Source: an uncultured Psychroserpens sp. (lineage in GTDB: Bacteria > Bacteroidota > Bacteroidia > Flavobacteriales > Flavobacteriaceae). From it: 64,000 nucleotides of DNA. Positions 18,707-28,919 of the stretch are shown here, in pieces. A program made the translations under genes and the position numbers. The notes below the pieces were generated by a model. The model was not told the DNA's origin, did no database searches, and was given only the letters and a program-made list of their open reading frames with translations. The stretch's first letter is position 1; each line of letters starts with the position of its first letter. The stretch is from the NCBI RefSeq assembly GCF_947501425.1, contig NZ_CANMVN010000006.1, forward strand, positions 62,001 to 126,000, in the 5' to 3' direction.

Positions 18707-19945
18707 TTATTCTGAAATTACAGCATTCAGCTCATATAATTCTAAATCAAAATAACCAACTGCAGCTAATGCATGATCAAATATATCAGCCATGATATAT
18801 TCATAATTCTCCCAGCGTTTATCAGTACTAAAACAGTAGATTTCTAAAGGTAATCCTTGCGCTGAAGGTGCTAATTGACGCACCATAATTGTCATTTCTT
18901 TATTTACTGCAGAGTGTTTTTCAACATAGGTTTGCATGTATTTTCTAAACACACCTAAATTGGTCATATTTCTTCCATTAATCAAAACCGATTTGTCTGC
19001 CTGCTTTTCATTATTGAAGTTATTGATTTCCTGCTGTCGAGTTTCAAGATATGTACTGATCAATTGAATACGTTTTAATTTATCAATATCCTCATTAGTC
19101 AAGTATTTGATGCTTTGTGCTTTTAAAATGATAGATCGTTTAATTCGGCGACCACCAGAAGATTGCATGCCTCTCCAGTTTTTAAACGAATCTGAAATGA
19201 GCGCATAAGTAGGAATGGTGGTAATGGTCTTATCAAAATTCTGAACTTTTACGGTAGCTAGAGTAATTTCTATCACGTCTCCATCAGCACCATACTTTTC
19301 AAAAGAGATCCAATCACCAATCCGTACCATATCATTGATGGATACCTGAATACTGGCCACAAATCCTAAAATAGTATCTTTAAATACTAAAATGATGACT
19401 GCGGAAGCAGCTCCTAAAGTGGTTACAAATTTCCAGAACGATATGCCACTTATGATTGCAAATGCCGAGAATAAACCAATAACCCAAGCAAAGATCATAA
19501 ACACCTGAATGTAACTGTCAATAGGCTTGTCTTTAAAACGAGGTAAGGTTTTGAGATAATCTTTAATAGTATTTAAAAGACTACGTACAACCCATAATGT
19601 TAGGATAATCCCAAACACCTGAAGTCCTTTTTCTAAAATGTTTTCAAAATAACTGAAGTCATAAAAGATCATCGGCACAAATTCTATTAGAATGAGTAGC
19701 GGGATTATGTGAGCTATATTTCTAGGGACTTTATTTTGTACAAGAATGTCATCAAAATTTGATTTTGATCTGATTGCAAATACATTAAATGCATTGACTA
19801 AAATTTTTCTAATGATATAGTCTATAATGAATACAACAATTAATAAAATAATTGTTAGTCCGATCATATTTAAATACTTAGCAGATGTATCACTTAAACC
19901 TGCAGAAATGAGATAATCGTAAAGTATATGTCTAAAATCCATCAT
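18707..19945 (-). CDS. MscS-family channel, YbdG-like
   Basis: A 412-residue mechanosensitive-channel homologue with about five N-terminal transmembrane helices. The MscS pore/beta region (FVTTLGAASAVIILVFKDTILGF, then NDMVRIGDWISF) is followed by a large cytoplasmic domain. Length and the insert after GADGDVIEITLATVKVQNFD resemble E. coli YbdG (MscM-type). It probably relieves mild osmotic stress. Its start overlaps the stop of the DUF3817 gene by 4 bp, so the two form an operon. Confidence 0.9.
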   Translation of the reverse strand: MMDFRHILYDYLISAGLSDTSAKYLNMIGLTIILLIVVFIIDYIIRKILVNAFNVFAIRSKSNFDDILVQNKVPRNIAHIIPLLILIEFVPMIFYDFSYFENILEKGLQVFGIILTLWVVRSLLNTIKDYLKTLPRFKDKPIDSYIQVFMIFAWVIGLFSAFAIISGISFWKFVTTLGAASAVIILVFKDTILGFVASIQVSINDMVRIGDWISFEKYGADGDVIEITLATVKVQNFDKTITTIPTYALISDSFKNWRGMQSSGGRRIKRSIILKAQSIKYLTNEDIDKLKRIQLISTYLETRQQEINNFNNEKQADKSVLINGRNMTNLGVFRKYMQTYVEKHSAVNKEMTIMVRQLAPSAQGLPLEIYCFSTDKRWENYEYIMADIFDHALAAVGYFDLELYELNAVISE

Positions 19946-20235
19946 GAGATCTTATTCTTTAAATATTTTCGCTCAATGTAAAACGTGCCAAAAGGTATAA
20001 CTGAAGCTATTAAAACAATAGCCAGTGTTTTTCTATTCCATTTCAACTCTTTACTAACCATATATGCCAAAACCAAATATAGTATAAACAGGAGTCCGTG
20101 AGGCATTCCTAATAATTTCACATAGGTTGGGTCTTCGGTGAAGTACTTATAAGGTGATGCAAAAAATAATAAAAGAATATAAGAGACACCTTCTAAAAGT
20201 GCTACAATCCTAAAGCTATTTAATAGTGATAACAT
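19942..20235 (-). CDS. DUF3817 membrane protein
   Basis: A 97-residue inner-membrane protein with three hydrophobic helices. It has the family pattern FRIVALLEGVSYILLLFFASP, GMPHGLLFILY and a C-terminal PFGTFYIERKYLK. DUF3817 proteins are of unknown function. It is first in a two-gene leftward operon with the YbdG-like channel. A TAATTTTG box lies about 20 bp upstream of the ATG. Confidence 0.85.
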   Translation of the reverse strand: MLSLLNSFRIVALLEGVSYILLLFFASPYKYFTEDPTYVKLLGMPHGLLFILYLVLAYMVSKELKWNRKTLAIVLIASVIPFGTFYIERKYLKNKIS

Positions 20236-20254
20236 TGCGTTGTAATATTTAATA

Positions 20255-20262
20255 CAAAATTA
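20255..20262 (-). promoter_or_regulatory. Candidate -7 box for the DUF3817-channel operon
   Basis: The minus strand reads TAATTTTG, matching TAnnTTTG, 20 bp before the ATG. Confidence 0.45.
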
Positions 20263-20520
20263 CCTTAAGTAAGATTAATAGCCTCAATATTTATTTACTT
20301 TTTAACTATTAGATAATTCACTACATCGTTGTAGTAGGTGTTATAAATTTATTAGTTCAACGTTTTTTTTTGCAACTCATCGAAAATGATAGCTAAATAC
20401 GTCTAGTTATTAACAAAAAATAATTCTGTTAAGATTTATTTTTAAATTTAAAATGCTATTAATCGACAGAATTGTTCCGTTGATTTCCCAAAATTTACAA
20501 TAAACAGAAATGCATGAATC

Positions 20521-20549
20521 GTAAAGTACACGCTTTAAGAGTACTTTAC
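20521..20549. promoter_or_regulatory. Perfect dyad upstream of the giant adhesin gene
   Basis: GTAAAGTAC and GTACTTTAC form a perfect 9-bp inverted repeat separated by 11 bp, ending 20 bp before a TATGTTTG -7 box. It lies in the 380-bp gap between divergent genes. It may be a binding site for a dimeric regulator; it is not followed by a T-run, so it is not a terminator. The rest of the gap (20236-20520) shows only AT-rich sequence. Confidence 0.45.
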
Positions 20550-20568
20550 ATGGTTGTTTGCGGCCTGA

Positions 20569-20576
20569 TATGTTTG
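20569..20576 (+). promoter_or_regulatory. Candidate -7 box for the adhesin gene
   Basis: TATGTTTG matches TAnnTTTG, 40 bp before the ATG at 20616. The upstream dyad at 20521-20549 would overlap the -33 region. Confidence 0.5.
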
Positions 20577-20615
20577 GTCATTCGAACTAATTAGTTAACT
20601 AAATAACCAACACAA

Positions 20616-23600
20616 ATGAAAAAACCTTACTTTTTTCTAACGACTCTTGTCTGTTTATTATTCTGTAGTTTTTCTATTATTGCTCAAAATTCTGGTATCA
20701 ATTCAACATTTGTTGTTGTCGATAACCAGTTTTATGATTTACAGGCAAACACACCAAATCCAGACAATTTTCAATTCAATCAATCCATCGGATCATTCAA
20801 TTGTAATGATAATTTAATTCTCAATGGTGGAGAGAACAATGTCTTCAAATGTTCTGGAGACGACATTACAGCTAACGATCTATTTTATCGTGTCTACAAA
20901 AATGGTAATACACCAGGAGCATTCAATCAAATAGGCTTCGGATTTAATTCAGGCTTTAACAATGGTTGTGGAGGTGCAGATCAAAAATGGGATAATTTAG
21001 GTGCTAATATTGATCTGTTAGCATCACTTTCCGAATCTGGAACCTATACTATTGAAATATATTCAACAGCTACTTATACCGCAAATGGTGGTGGTACGCA
21101 TTTCGCATCAAACAATGGAGCCAACTACAGTGCAACATTCGATTTTAATGCGACAGTAGATTTTGCAAACATTCAGTTTCCTTTTTCAGATACCATATGT
21201 TTAGGAGAGTCGTTAACGGTCTTCGGACAAGTATTTGAAGCTGGGTTAACAGATACTAATTCAGGTGCAGCACTTGGAATTACAGTACAATTTGGAACTA
21301 ACTTGGATAATACAGATCCAAGTACATGGGCTGAGGCTAACTGGTCTAATGCCATTCCAAACCCTGGATATGATTTCAATCAAAATAATGATGAGTATCA
21401 ATTTACAGTAACACCTATGGCTAGTGGTACACTATTCTATGCGTTCCGATATGCTCTTGATGGATGTGATTACGTCTATGGTGCTACCAATAATGGGTTC
21501 TGGAATGGTACAGGTAATAATAATGGTGAACTTACTATTAACACGCCAACAACTTGGTATGCTGATAATGATGGCGACGGATTTGGAGATGATAACGATA
21601 CTATTGATGATTGCGATCAACCTGCAGGTTACATTGCCATTGGAGGTGATTGTGCTGATGACAATGCTGCAATTAATCCTAATGCCGTTGAAATTTGTGA
21701 TGGTTTAGATAATGATTGTGATGGCGATATTGATGCAGCCGATAGTGATCTAGTCGATACCGAAGCACCTACAGCAGTTTGTCAGGATCTTACTGTAGAA
21801 TTAGATGCTTCTGGAACTGCAACGATTACGGCAGCTCAAATAGATAATGGGTCTTCAGATAATTGCGGATCAGTAACTCTAGCATTAAGTCAGGATACAT
21901 TCAGTTGTGCTGATGTGTCTAGTGGAGGAGGTGCAACTTCAAATGAAGTTTGGATCAATGAATTTCATTACGATAATTCAAGTACAGATGTTAATGAGTT
22001 TGTGGAAGTTGTTGCAAACTTTGATGCGTCAGCTTATCAAATCGTATTTTATAATGGAAGTAACGGAACTAGTTACGGAACAGGTAGTTTAACACTATTG
22101 TCTACAGATTCTGGTTATAATTTTTATAGAGTGGATCAGCCTGGCAGTGGAATTCAAAATGGGGCTCCTGACGGATTTGCATTAGTTGATGGTTCAACAG
22201 TGATTGAGTTTCTAAGTTATGAAGGTTCATTTACAGCAACTAATGGTGTTGCCAATGGAATCACATCAACTGATGTTGGAGTAGTTCAGACCAGTTCTAC
22301 ACCAGTTGGTTCATCAATTCATAAAGTAGGTTCTGGGGTGTCTGGCAGTGATTTTAGTTGGGAGACGACTGCAAACAATACCGCTGGAGCAATTAATAAC
22401 GGACAATCATTTGCTAATGGAGGAGGAGTAGAAGTTACCTTAACAGTAACAGATGCTAGTGGAAATCAATCTACATGTACGGCTACAATAACGGTTGTTG
22501 ACCTTTTAGGCCCAACACCAGACGTGGCTAATTTGGCAGATGTCAACGGACAGTGTGAAGTGACAAGCTTAACTGAACCAACAGCAACAGATAATTGTGG
22601 TGAAACGGTAACAGTAACTAATGATGCTGTATTACCAATTACAACAGAAGGAACAACTGTAGTGACATGGACCTATGAAGATGACTACGGAAATGTAACA
22701 ACTCAAACTCAAAATGTGATTATTGAAGATACCGAAGCGCCTACAGCAGTTTGTCAAGATCTTACCGTTGAATTAGATGCTTCTGGAACGGCAACGATTA
22801 CATCAGATCAAATAGATAATGGGTCTTTTGATAATTGCGGACCAGTAACTTTAGCATTAAGTCAGGATACATTCAGCTGTGCTGATGTGTCTAGTGGAGG
22901 AGGTGCAACTTCAAATGAAGTTTGGATCAATGAATTTCATTACGATAATTCAAGTACAGATGTTAATGAGTTTGTGGAAGTTGTTGCAAACTTTGATGCG
23001 TCAGCTTATCAAATCGTATTTTATAATGGAAGTAACGGAACTAGTTACGGAACAGGTAGTTTAACACTATTGTCTACAGATTCTGGTTATAATTTTTATA
23101 GAGTGGATCAGCCTGGCAGTGGAATTCAAAATGGGGCTCCTGACGGATTTGCATTAGTTGATGGTTCAACTGTGATTGAGTTTTTAAGCTATGAAGGCTC
23201 ATTTACAGCAACTAATGGTGTTGCTAGTGGAATCACATCAACTGATGTTGGAGTAGTTCAGACCAGTTCTACACCAGTTGGTTCATCAATTCATAAAGTA
23301 GGTTCTGGGGTTTCTGGCAGTGATTTTAGTTGGGAGACGACTGCAAACAATACAGCTGGAGCAATTAATAACGGACAATCATTTGCTAATGGAGGAGGAG
23401 TAGAAGTTACCTTAACAGTAACGGATGCTAATGGAAATCAATCAACATGTACTGCTACAGTAACTGTGACTGATGCATTAGCGCCAACACCAGATGTAGC
23501 TTCGCTTGCAGATATAACTGACGAATGTGAAGTGTCTGCTTTAACAGCACCAACAGCTACTGATAATTGTGGAGGAGCAGTGACGGTCACTAATGATGCT

Positions 23601-26600
23601 GTGTTGCCAATTACAACACAAGGAACAACTGTAGTGACGTGGACTTATGAAGACGAAAATGGAAATACATCTACACAAACTCAAAATGTAGTAATCAATG
23701 ATATTACGGATCCTATAGTGGTTTGTCAGGATATTACTGTTAGCCTTGATGCTAACGGAATCGCAACCTGGACAGCAGCAGATATAAATAATGGTAGTAC
23801 TGATAACTGCGGAATTCAATCTGTATCTGTTGATAAAACAACATTTGATTGTAATGATGTTCCAAAATTGGTTATCTCTGGTGTTATCGATGGACCGCTT
23901 AGTGGTGGTGTGCCTAAGGCAGTTGAATTGTATGTACTAGCAGATATTTCAGATCTTTCAGATTTTGGAATTGGAACAGCATTCAATGGCGGAAATTCAA
24001 ATGGAGCAGATTTTACATTCCCGTCAGTTTCAGCTTCAGCGGGTACGTATATTTATGTTGCTTCAGAATCGGCAGGTTTTATCAATTTCTTCGGATTCTC
24101 ACCTGATTATACCTCAGGAGCTATAGGAGTCAACGGAGATGATGCTTTAGAATTATTCCAAAATGGAACAGTGATCGATGCTTTTGGAGAAGTTGGTGTT
24201 GATGGAACAGGTCAACCATGGGAATACTTAGATGGTTGGGCATACCGTTTAAGTAATACTGGACCTGATGGTGATACATTTGTATTGAGCAACTGGTCAT
24301 TTAGTGGTACTAACGCATTAGATGGAGAAACAGATAATAATACAGCAACTACACCATTTCCAGCTGGAGGTTTCAGTGCGAGTTCAGGATTAACTTTTAA
24401 TACATCAGTTGTATTAACTGTAACTGATACTAATGGAAATACAAGTTCTTGTACAGCTACAGTGACTGTTGAAGACAATATCTTACCTGAGATCTCTTGT
24501 CCGTCAAATATTGTGGTTAATAATGATGCAGGTGAATGTGGAGCTCTAGTTAGTTTTGTTGCACCAGTAGGTACAGATAACTGTGTTGGAGTTGCAACAA
24601 CACAAACAGCAGGATTAGAATCTGGATCTTTATTCCCAATAGGAACTACAACAAATACATTTGAAGTTACTGATAGCTTCGGAAATAGCGTTGAGTGTAG
24701 TTTTACGGTAACGGTTATTGATAATGAAGTACCAACGATTACATGTCCAGCAGATATTACAGTTGATAATGATGCTGGCGAATGTGGTGCTGTTGTAGCA
24801 TACTCAATTCCTACATTTGATAACTGTCCGGATGCTTCAATGACTCAAACTTCAGGTTTAGCCTCTGGTGATGTGTTCCCAATAGGAACGACAACCAATT
24901 CATTTACAATTACAGATGCCTCAGGAAATTCAGTATTATGTAGTTTTAATGTGACAGTAGTAGATAATGAAGCTCCTGTTATTGATTGTCCTTCAGATAT
25001 CGTCATGGATAATGAATTAGGTCAATGTGGAGCTACAGTGGTTTATAATGTGACAGGAACTGATAATTGTCCGAATGAAACTTTAACAATGACTTCTGGA
25101 TTAGCTTCAGGTGAGTTTTTCCCAATAGGAACAACAACAATGTCTTATGATCTTGTAGATGCTTCAGGAAATAGTGTATCATGTGTATTTTCAGTAACAG
25201 TTAATGACACTGAAGCACCAACAATTAGTTGTCCAGGTAATATTGTAAAAACTAATGATTTAGGAGCATGTTCATCTGTAGTTAACTATACGATTACTTC
25301 AGGAGATAATTGTTCTGGAGCGATTGTGACGCAAACTTCAGGTTTAGCTCCAGGATCAGCGTTCCCAATCGGTGTCACCACGAACACATTTGTAATTACT
25401 GATGCTGCAGGAAATTCAGAGACCTGTAGTTTTGATGTCATTGTTAATGATGCTGAAGCACCAATGATTAATTGTCCTTCAGATATTACTGTCGCTAACG
25501 ATGCTGGATCTTGTAGTGCTGTAGTAAATTATAGCATAACAGGCTCAGATAATTGTCCAGGCTCTACCATTACTCAAATTGCTGGTTTAGCCTCTGGAGA
25601 AAATTTCCCAATAGGAATCACAACCAATAGTTTTGAAATTGAAGATGCTTCTGGAAATGTAACAAGTTGTTCATTTAATGTGGTTGTCAACGATTCGGAA
25701 GCACCAACAATTGCATGTCCGTCAGATATCGTAGTCGATAACGATTCAGGGTTATGTGGCGCTACAGTGAACTATACGGTTAATTTTGCTGATAATTGTC
25801 CGGGAGCAACCATCAATCAAACTTCAGGGTTTGCTTCAGGTTCGTTATTCCCAGTTGGAACTACAATTAACACGTATACAGTAACAGATGCAGCTGGCAA
25901 TACTAATACTTGTAGTTTTAACGTCACAGTAAATGATACACAAGCTCCAGTAATTGCTTGTCCGTCTGATATTCTTACAGGAAATGACGTAGGATCTTGT
26001 TATGCGACTGTAACTTACACCATTACTAGTAGTGATAATTGTCCGGGAGCAACCATTGTTCAATTAGACGGTTTACCTTCAGGCGCACAGTATCCTATTG
26101 GAGAAACAACAAACAAGTTTCAAATTACAGATGCCTCAGGAAACACAGCTATATGTAATTTCACAGTAACTGTTGAAGATACTGAAGCGCCTGTACCTGG
26201 AGCTAGTTTACCAGATATCATAGCAGAGTGTGAAGCTTCGGTAACACCTCCAACAGCACCAGATAACTGTAAAGGAACCATTGTAGGATATACAACTGAT
26301 CCAACGACATATACACAGCAAGGTTCTTATGTAATTACTTGGATATTTGATGATGGCGCAGGAAACACATCTCAACAGTTACAGAATGTGATTATTGATG
26401 ATACAACAGCACCTGACTCACCAATACTGAATGATTTTGTAGATCAGTGTTTTGCAGCTATTCCAACACCAACTACAACCGACAATTGTGCTGGTGTTAT
26501 TTCGGGAACTACAACAGATCCAACAAATTATACAGATCAAGGGACTTATATCGTTAATTGGACCTTTGATGATGGTAACGGAAACAGTATCGTAGTGCAA

Positions 26601-28775
26601 CAGACTGTTATTGTTGATGATACAAGTAATCCTATTCCAGATGTCACTAATTTGCCAACATTGACAGCTGAATGTAATTTAGACGTTACTACAATACCAA
26701 CAGCTACAGACGATTGTTTAGGATCTATTCAGGCCACTACAACTGATGCGTTATCCTATTCAGATCAAGGTACATATACCATAACATGGAATTATGATGA
26801 TGGTAATGGCAATACCGTGTCTCAAACACAAACGGTCATTATTAATGATACAACAGCACCAGAAGCGGTTGTGTTAGCAGATGTTATCGGACAATGCGAT
26901 GCAGAGGTTACAGCACCTACAACCACAGATAATTGTTTAGGAACTGTAACAGGAACCACATCTGATCCATTAGTTTATACAACACAAGGTAACTATTTGA
27001 TTACATGGAGCTTTGATGATGGCAATGGAAATAGTTATAATGTCACTCAAAATGTAATTATTGAAGATACTGAAGCACCAATTCCTGATAATGCTAATCT
27101 TGATACGCTAACAGGAGAATGTGAAGTAACTGTTTCAGAAACACCAACAGCAACCGATAATTGTAAAGGTTCTGTGATAGGAACAACGTCTGATCCTTTG
27201 AGTTATACAGATCAGGGAACATACTCAATTACTTGGACGTTTGATGATGGCAATGGAAATGTTTCAACTCAAACACAAACAGTGATTGTTGAAGATACAA
27301 TTGATCCTGTTATTACTGATTGCCCTTCAGATATTTCTCTTTGTGGAGAGCAGGCGGTAAGTTGGACAGTACCAACTGCCACTGATAACTGTGATGTGAC
27401 ATTAACGAGTACCCATGAACCAGGCGATGTATTCGGAGTGGGAACAACAAAAGTCATATACACTGCAACGGATAGTGCAGGAAATAGTACGATGTGTAGT
27501 TTTGACGTGATCATTTCAGCAATACCAATGATAAGCATTACAGAAACACCTTTAGAAGGATTCTGTCAAGGTTTAGGTGAGTTAAGTGTTGATATTGCGA
27601 ATGCATCAGACTTTACACAACCATTATCAATTGTATGGTCTACAGGAAGCACTGATGATTCAATTATTATTGCTAATAATGCAACATATACAGTAACGGT
27701 AAGCAGTGCAACAGGTTGTCAGGCTACAGCATCTTATACCTCTAATACTAATCCTGAAGATGTTCTAAGTGGTTATACAATGATTGGAAAACGAGGTGTG
27801 AGACTATTTGGTAGTCGAGTTGTTGGTGGTGTAGGAGTTACTGATAATCGTCGTATGGCTCAAGTAAGAGCGTTTAGTCAGGTATTCGGATTTGTAAAAT
27901 CAGATTATATCTATACAGATTGGTTCAGTTATATAGAGGAACCAATTTATAGTGACTCTGATGTAACGCTACCAACTTTCTATAATAACACTGCGAATCC
28001 ACATTGTGGTGATGATATTGTTGTTCAACCTTATCAAACTGTAGTGCTAGATGAAGAGGTTTATGATGATGTATATGTTCGTTATGGAGGAACGTTGATT
28101 ATTGATTCTCCAGAGGTTTACATTGACAAGTTCAAAACAGATCCTAATGTAACAATCATATTTAACCAGTCATCAGCAGTAATGATTGATGAACACATGC
28201 GAGTTGGTAGTTATAATACGATAGATCGTAATGGTAATGGCGCTATATTCTATGTAGAAAAAGATGTTCATATCGATAGAAGTGCTGACGTAGATGCTAA
28301 CATTTATTCTAAGCGTAGTATTAAAGTAAAACGTGCTGGATTCTTTAATAGAACAACAATGCGCGGATTATTTATTGCATTAAGAAATGTTGAATCATCA
28401 TTCTTTGTCGATTGGTATCCAGCTTCAGGATGTAGTTCAACTCCAATTCCTGATGGCCCTCCATCTTGTTTAAATAGAGACATTGCCGAGGAGGATATCG
28501 AGTTAAGTATTGATGAAGACAAAGTCAAACTTTATCCTGTACCAACAGTCGACATTCTAAATGTAGCACTTGAGAGTCCGAGAGCTACTCAAGCAAGCTA
28601 TTCTATTGCGAGCATGAGAGGTGAGGTGTCTATCCAAAATACATGGGAGATTAATGAAGGTCACAATGAGGTCAAAATAGACGTAACGCGTCTCTCTGAC
28701 GGACTTTATAACCTCATTATAAATATCAACGGAGAAACCATTAGCAAACAGTTTGTGGTGAAACGTGGTAAATAA
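20616..28775 (+). CDS. Giant T9SS-secreted HYR/lamin-tail adhesin-like protein
   Basis: A 2719-residue surface protein. It has a signal peptide (MKKPYFFLTTLVCLLFCSFS), then a MopE-like Cys/Asp motif region (about 313-375, with ICDGLDNDCDGDID). Two almost identical lamin-tail-like domains (about 440-605 and 764-929) and a third divergent one (about 1082-1260) follow. Next come seven HYR domains (about 1290-1855; each starts xPxIxCPxDIxxxND), five related Ig-like units with DDGNGN (about 1860-2230) and one more HYR. The last parts are a SprB-like stretch, a solenoid-like region (about 2390-2610) and a T9SS type A sorting domain (about 2633-2719, YPVPTVDILNV). It is probably exported and attached to the surface for adhesion or gliding-related roles. 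It stands alone, with its own promoter and terminator. Confidence 0.92.
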   Translation: MKKPYFFLTTLVCLLFCSFSIIAQNSGINSTFVVVDNQFYDLQANTPNPDNFQFNQSIGSFNCNDNLILNGGENNVFKCSGDDITANDLFYRVYKNGNTPGAFNQIGFGFNSGFNNGCGGADQKWDNLGANIDLLASLSESGTYTIEIYSTATYTANGGGTHFASNNGANYSATFDFNATVDFANIQFPFSDTICLGESLTVFGQVFEAGLTDTNSGAALGITVQFGTNLDNTDPSTWAEANWSNAIPNPGYDFNQNNDEYQFTVTPMASGTLFYAFRYALDGCDYVYGATNNGFWNGTGNNNGELTINTPTTWYADNDGDGFGDDNDTIDDCDQPAGYIAIGGDCADDNAAINPNAVEICDGLDNDCDGDIDAADSDLVDTEAPTAVCQDLTVELDASGTATITAAQIDNGSSDNCGSVTLALSQDTFSCADVSSGGGATSNEVWINEFHYDNSSTDVNEFVEVVANFDASAYQIVFYNGSNGTSYGTGSLTLLSTDSGYNFYRVDQPGSGIQNGAPDGFALVDGSTVIEFLSYEGSFTATNGVANGITSTDVGVVQTSSTPVGSSIHKVGSGVSGSDFSWETTANNTAGAINNGQSFANGGGVEVTLTVTDASGNQSTCTATITVVDLLGPTPDVANLADVNGQCEVTSLTEPTATDNCGETVTVTNDAVLPITTEGTTVVTWTYEDDYGNVTTQTQNVIIEDTEAPTAVCQDLTVELDASGTATITSDQIDNGSFDNCGPVTLALSQDTFSCADVSSGGGATSNEVWINEFHYDNSSTDVNEFVEVVANFDASAYQIVFYNGSNGTSYGTGSLTLLSTDSGYNFYRVDQPGSGIQNGAPDGFALVDGSTVIEFLSYEGSFTATNGVASGITSTDVGVVQTSSTPVGSSIHKVGSGVSGSDFSWETTANNTAGAINNGQSFANGGGVEVTLTVTDANGNQSTCTATVTVTDALAPTPDVASLADITDECEVSALTAPTATDNCGGAVTVTNDAVLPITTQGTTVVTWTYEDENGNTSTQTQNVVINDITDPIVVCQDITVSLDANGIATWTAADINNGSTDNCGIQSVSVDKTTFDCNDVPKLVISGVIDGPLSGGVPKAVELYVLADISDLSDFGIGTAFNGGNSNGADFTFPSVSASAGTYIYVASESAGFINFFGFSPDYTSGAIGVNGDDALELFQNGTVIDAFGEVGVDGTGQPWEYLDGWAYRLSNTGPDGDTFVLSNWSFSGTNALDGETDNNTATTPFPAGGFSASSGLTFNTSVVLTVTDTNGNTSSCTATVTVEDNILPEISCPSNIVVNNDAGECGALVSFVAPVGTDNCVGVATTQTAGLESGSLFPIGTTTNTFEVTDSFGNSVECSFTVTVIDNEVPTITCPADITVDNDAGECGAVVAYSIPTFDNCPDASMTQTSGLASGDVFPIGTTTNSFTITDASGNSVLCSFNVTVVDNEAPVIDCPSDIVMDNELGQCGATVVYNVTGTDNCPNETLTMTSGLASGEFFPIGTTTMSYDLVDASGNSVSCVFSVTVNDTEAPTISCPGNIVKTNDLGACSSVVNYTITSGDNCSGAIVTQTSGLAPGSAFPIGVTTNTFVITDAAGNSETCSFDVIVNDAEAPMINCPSDITVANDAGSCSAVVNYSITGSDNCPGSTITQIAGLASGENFPIGITTNSFEIEDASGNVTSCSFNVVVNDSEAPTIACPSDIVVDNDSGLCGATVNYTVNFADNCPGATINQTSGFASGSLFPVGTTINTYTVTDAAGNTNTCSFNVTVNDTQAPVIACPSDILTGNDVGSCYATVTYTITSSDNCPGATIVQLDGLPSGAQYPIGETTNKFQITDASGNTAICNFTVTVEDTEAPVPGASLPDIIAECEASVTPPTAPDNCKGTIVGYTTDPTTYTQQGSYVITWIFDDGAGNTSQQLQNVIIDDTTAPDSPILNDFVDQCFAAIPTPTTTDNCAGVISGTTTDPTNYTDQGTYIVNWTFDDGNGNSIVVQQTVIVDDTSNPIPDVTNLPTLTAECNLDVTTIPTATDDCLGSIQATTTDALSYSDQGTYTITWNYDDGNGNTVSQTQTVIINDTTAPEAVVLADVIGQCDAEVTAPTTTDNCLGTVTGTTSDPLVYTTQGNYLITWSFDDGNGNSYNVTQNVIIEDTEAPIPDNANLDTLTGECEVTVSETPTATDNCKGSVIGTTSDPLSYTDQGTYSITWTFDDGNGNVSTQTQTVIVEDTIDPVITDCPSDISLCGEQAVSWTVPTATDNCDVTLTSTHEPGDVFGVGTTKVIYTATDSAGNSTMCSFDVIISAIPMISITETPLEGFCQGLGELSVDIANASDFTQPLSIVWSTGSTDDSIIIANNATYTVTVSSATGCQATASYTSNTNPEDVLSGYTMIGKRGVRLFGSRVVGGVGVTDNRRMAQVRAFSQVFGFVKSDYIYTDWFSYIEEPIYSDSDVTLPTFYNNTANPHCGDDIVVQPYQTVVLDEEVYDDVYVRYGGTLIIDSPEVYIDKFKTDPNVTIIFNQSSAVMIDEHMRVGSYNTIDRNGNGAIFYVEKDVHIDRSADVDANIYSKRSIKVKRAGFFNRTTMRGLFIALRNVESSFFVDWYPASGCSSTPIPDGPPSCLNRDIAEEDIELSIDEDKVKLYPVPTVDILNVALESPRATQASYSIASMRGEVSIQNTWEINEGHNEVKIDVTRLSDGLYNLIININGETISKQFVVKRGK
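21756..23699 (+). repeat. 972-bp tandem duplication inside the adhesin gene
   Basis: Two tandem units, 21756-22727 and 22728-23699, each encode 324 residues (Ig-like linker plus lamin-tail-like domain). The core from about 21901 to 22440 recurs at 22873-23412 almost without change, while the linker parts have diverged. The copies remain in frame. This points to a recent duplication or gene conversion. Confidence 0.9.
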
Positions 28776-28795
28776 ATTTAATTTGTAATAAAGAC

Positions 28796-28825
28796 AAAGG
28801 CAGTTCATTATGAACTGCCTTTTTT
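28796..28825 (+). terminator. Intrinsic terminator of the adhesin gene
   Basis: GGCAGTTCA, loop TTA, TGAACTGCC, preceded by AAA and followed by a 6-T run. Confidence 0.88.
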
Positions 28826-28843
28826 AATTAATAGCACGATTAC

Positions 28844-28876
28844 ATAAAAAAAGACTGTCGTTAACAACAGTCTTTT
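28844..28876 (-). terminator. Intrinsic terminator of the OmpA-like gene
   Basis: AAAAGACTGT/ACAGTCTTTT hairpin with an 8-nt loop. On the minus strand a 7-T run follows. It ends the leftward OmpA-like transcript, back to back with the adhesin terminator. Confidence 0.82.
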
Positions 28877-28919
28877 CCTGGATTAATTAACCATGAACTT
28901 TTATAGGTTAAGCAATTAA

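Noticed and set aside
21907-23064. Two identical 61-residue open frames inside the adhesin gene
   Set aside because: They are out-of-frame shadows of the duplicated lamin-tail-like segment.
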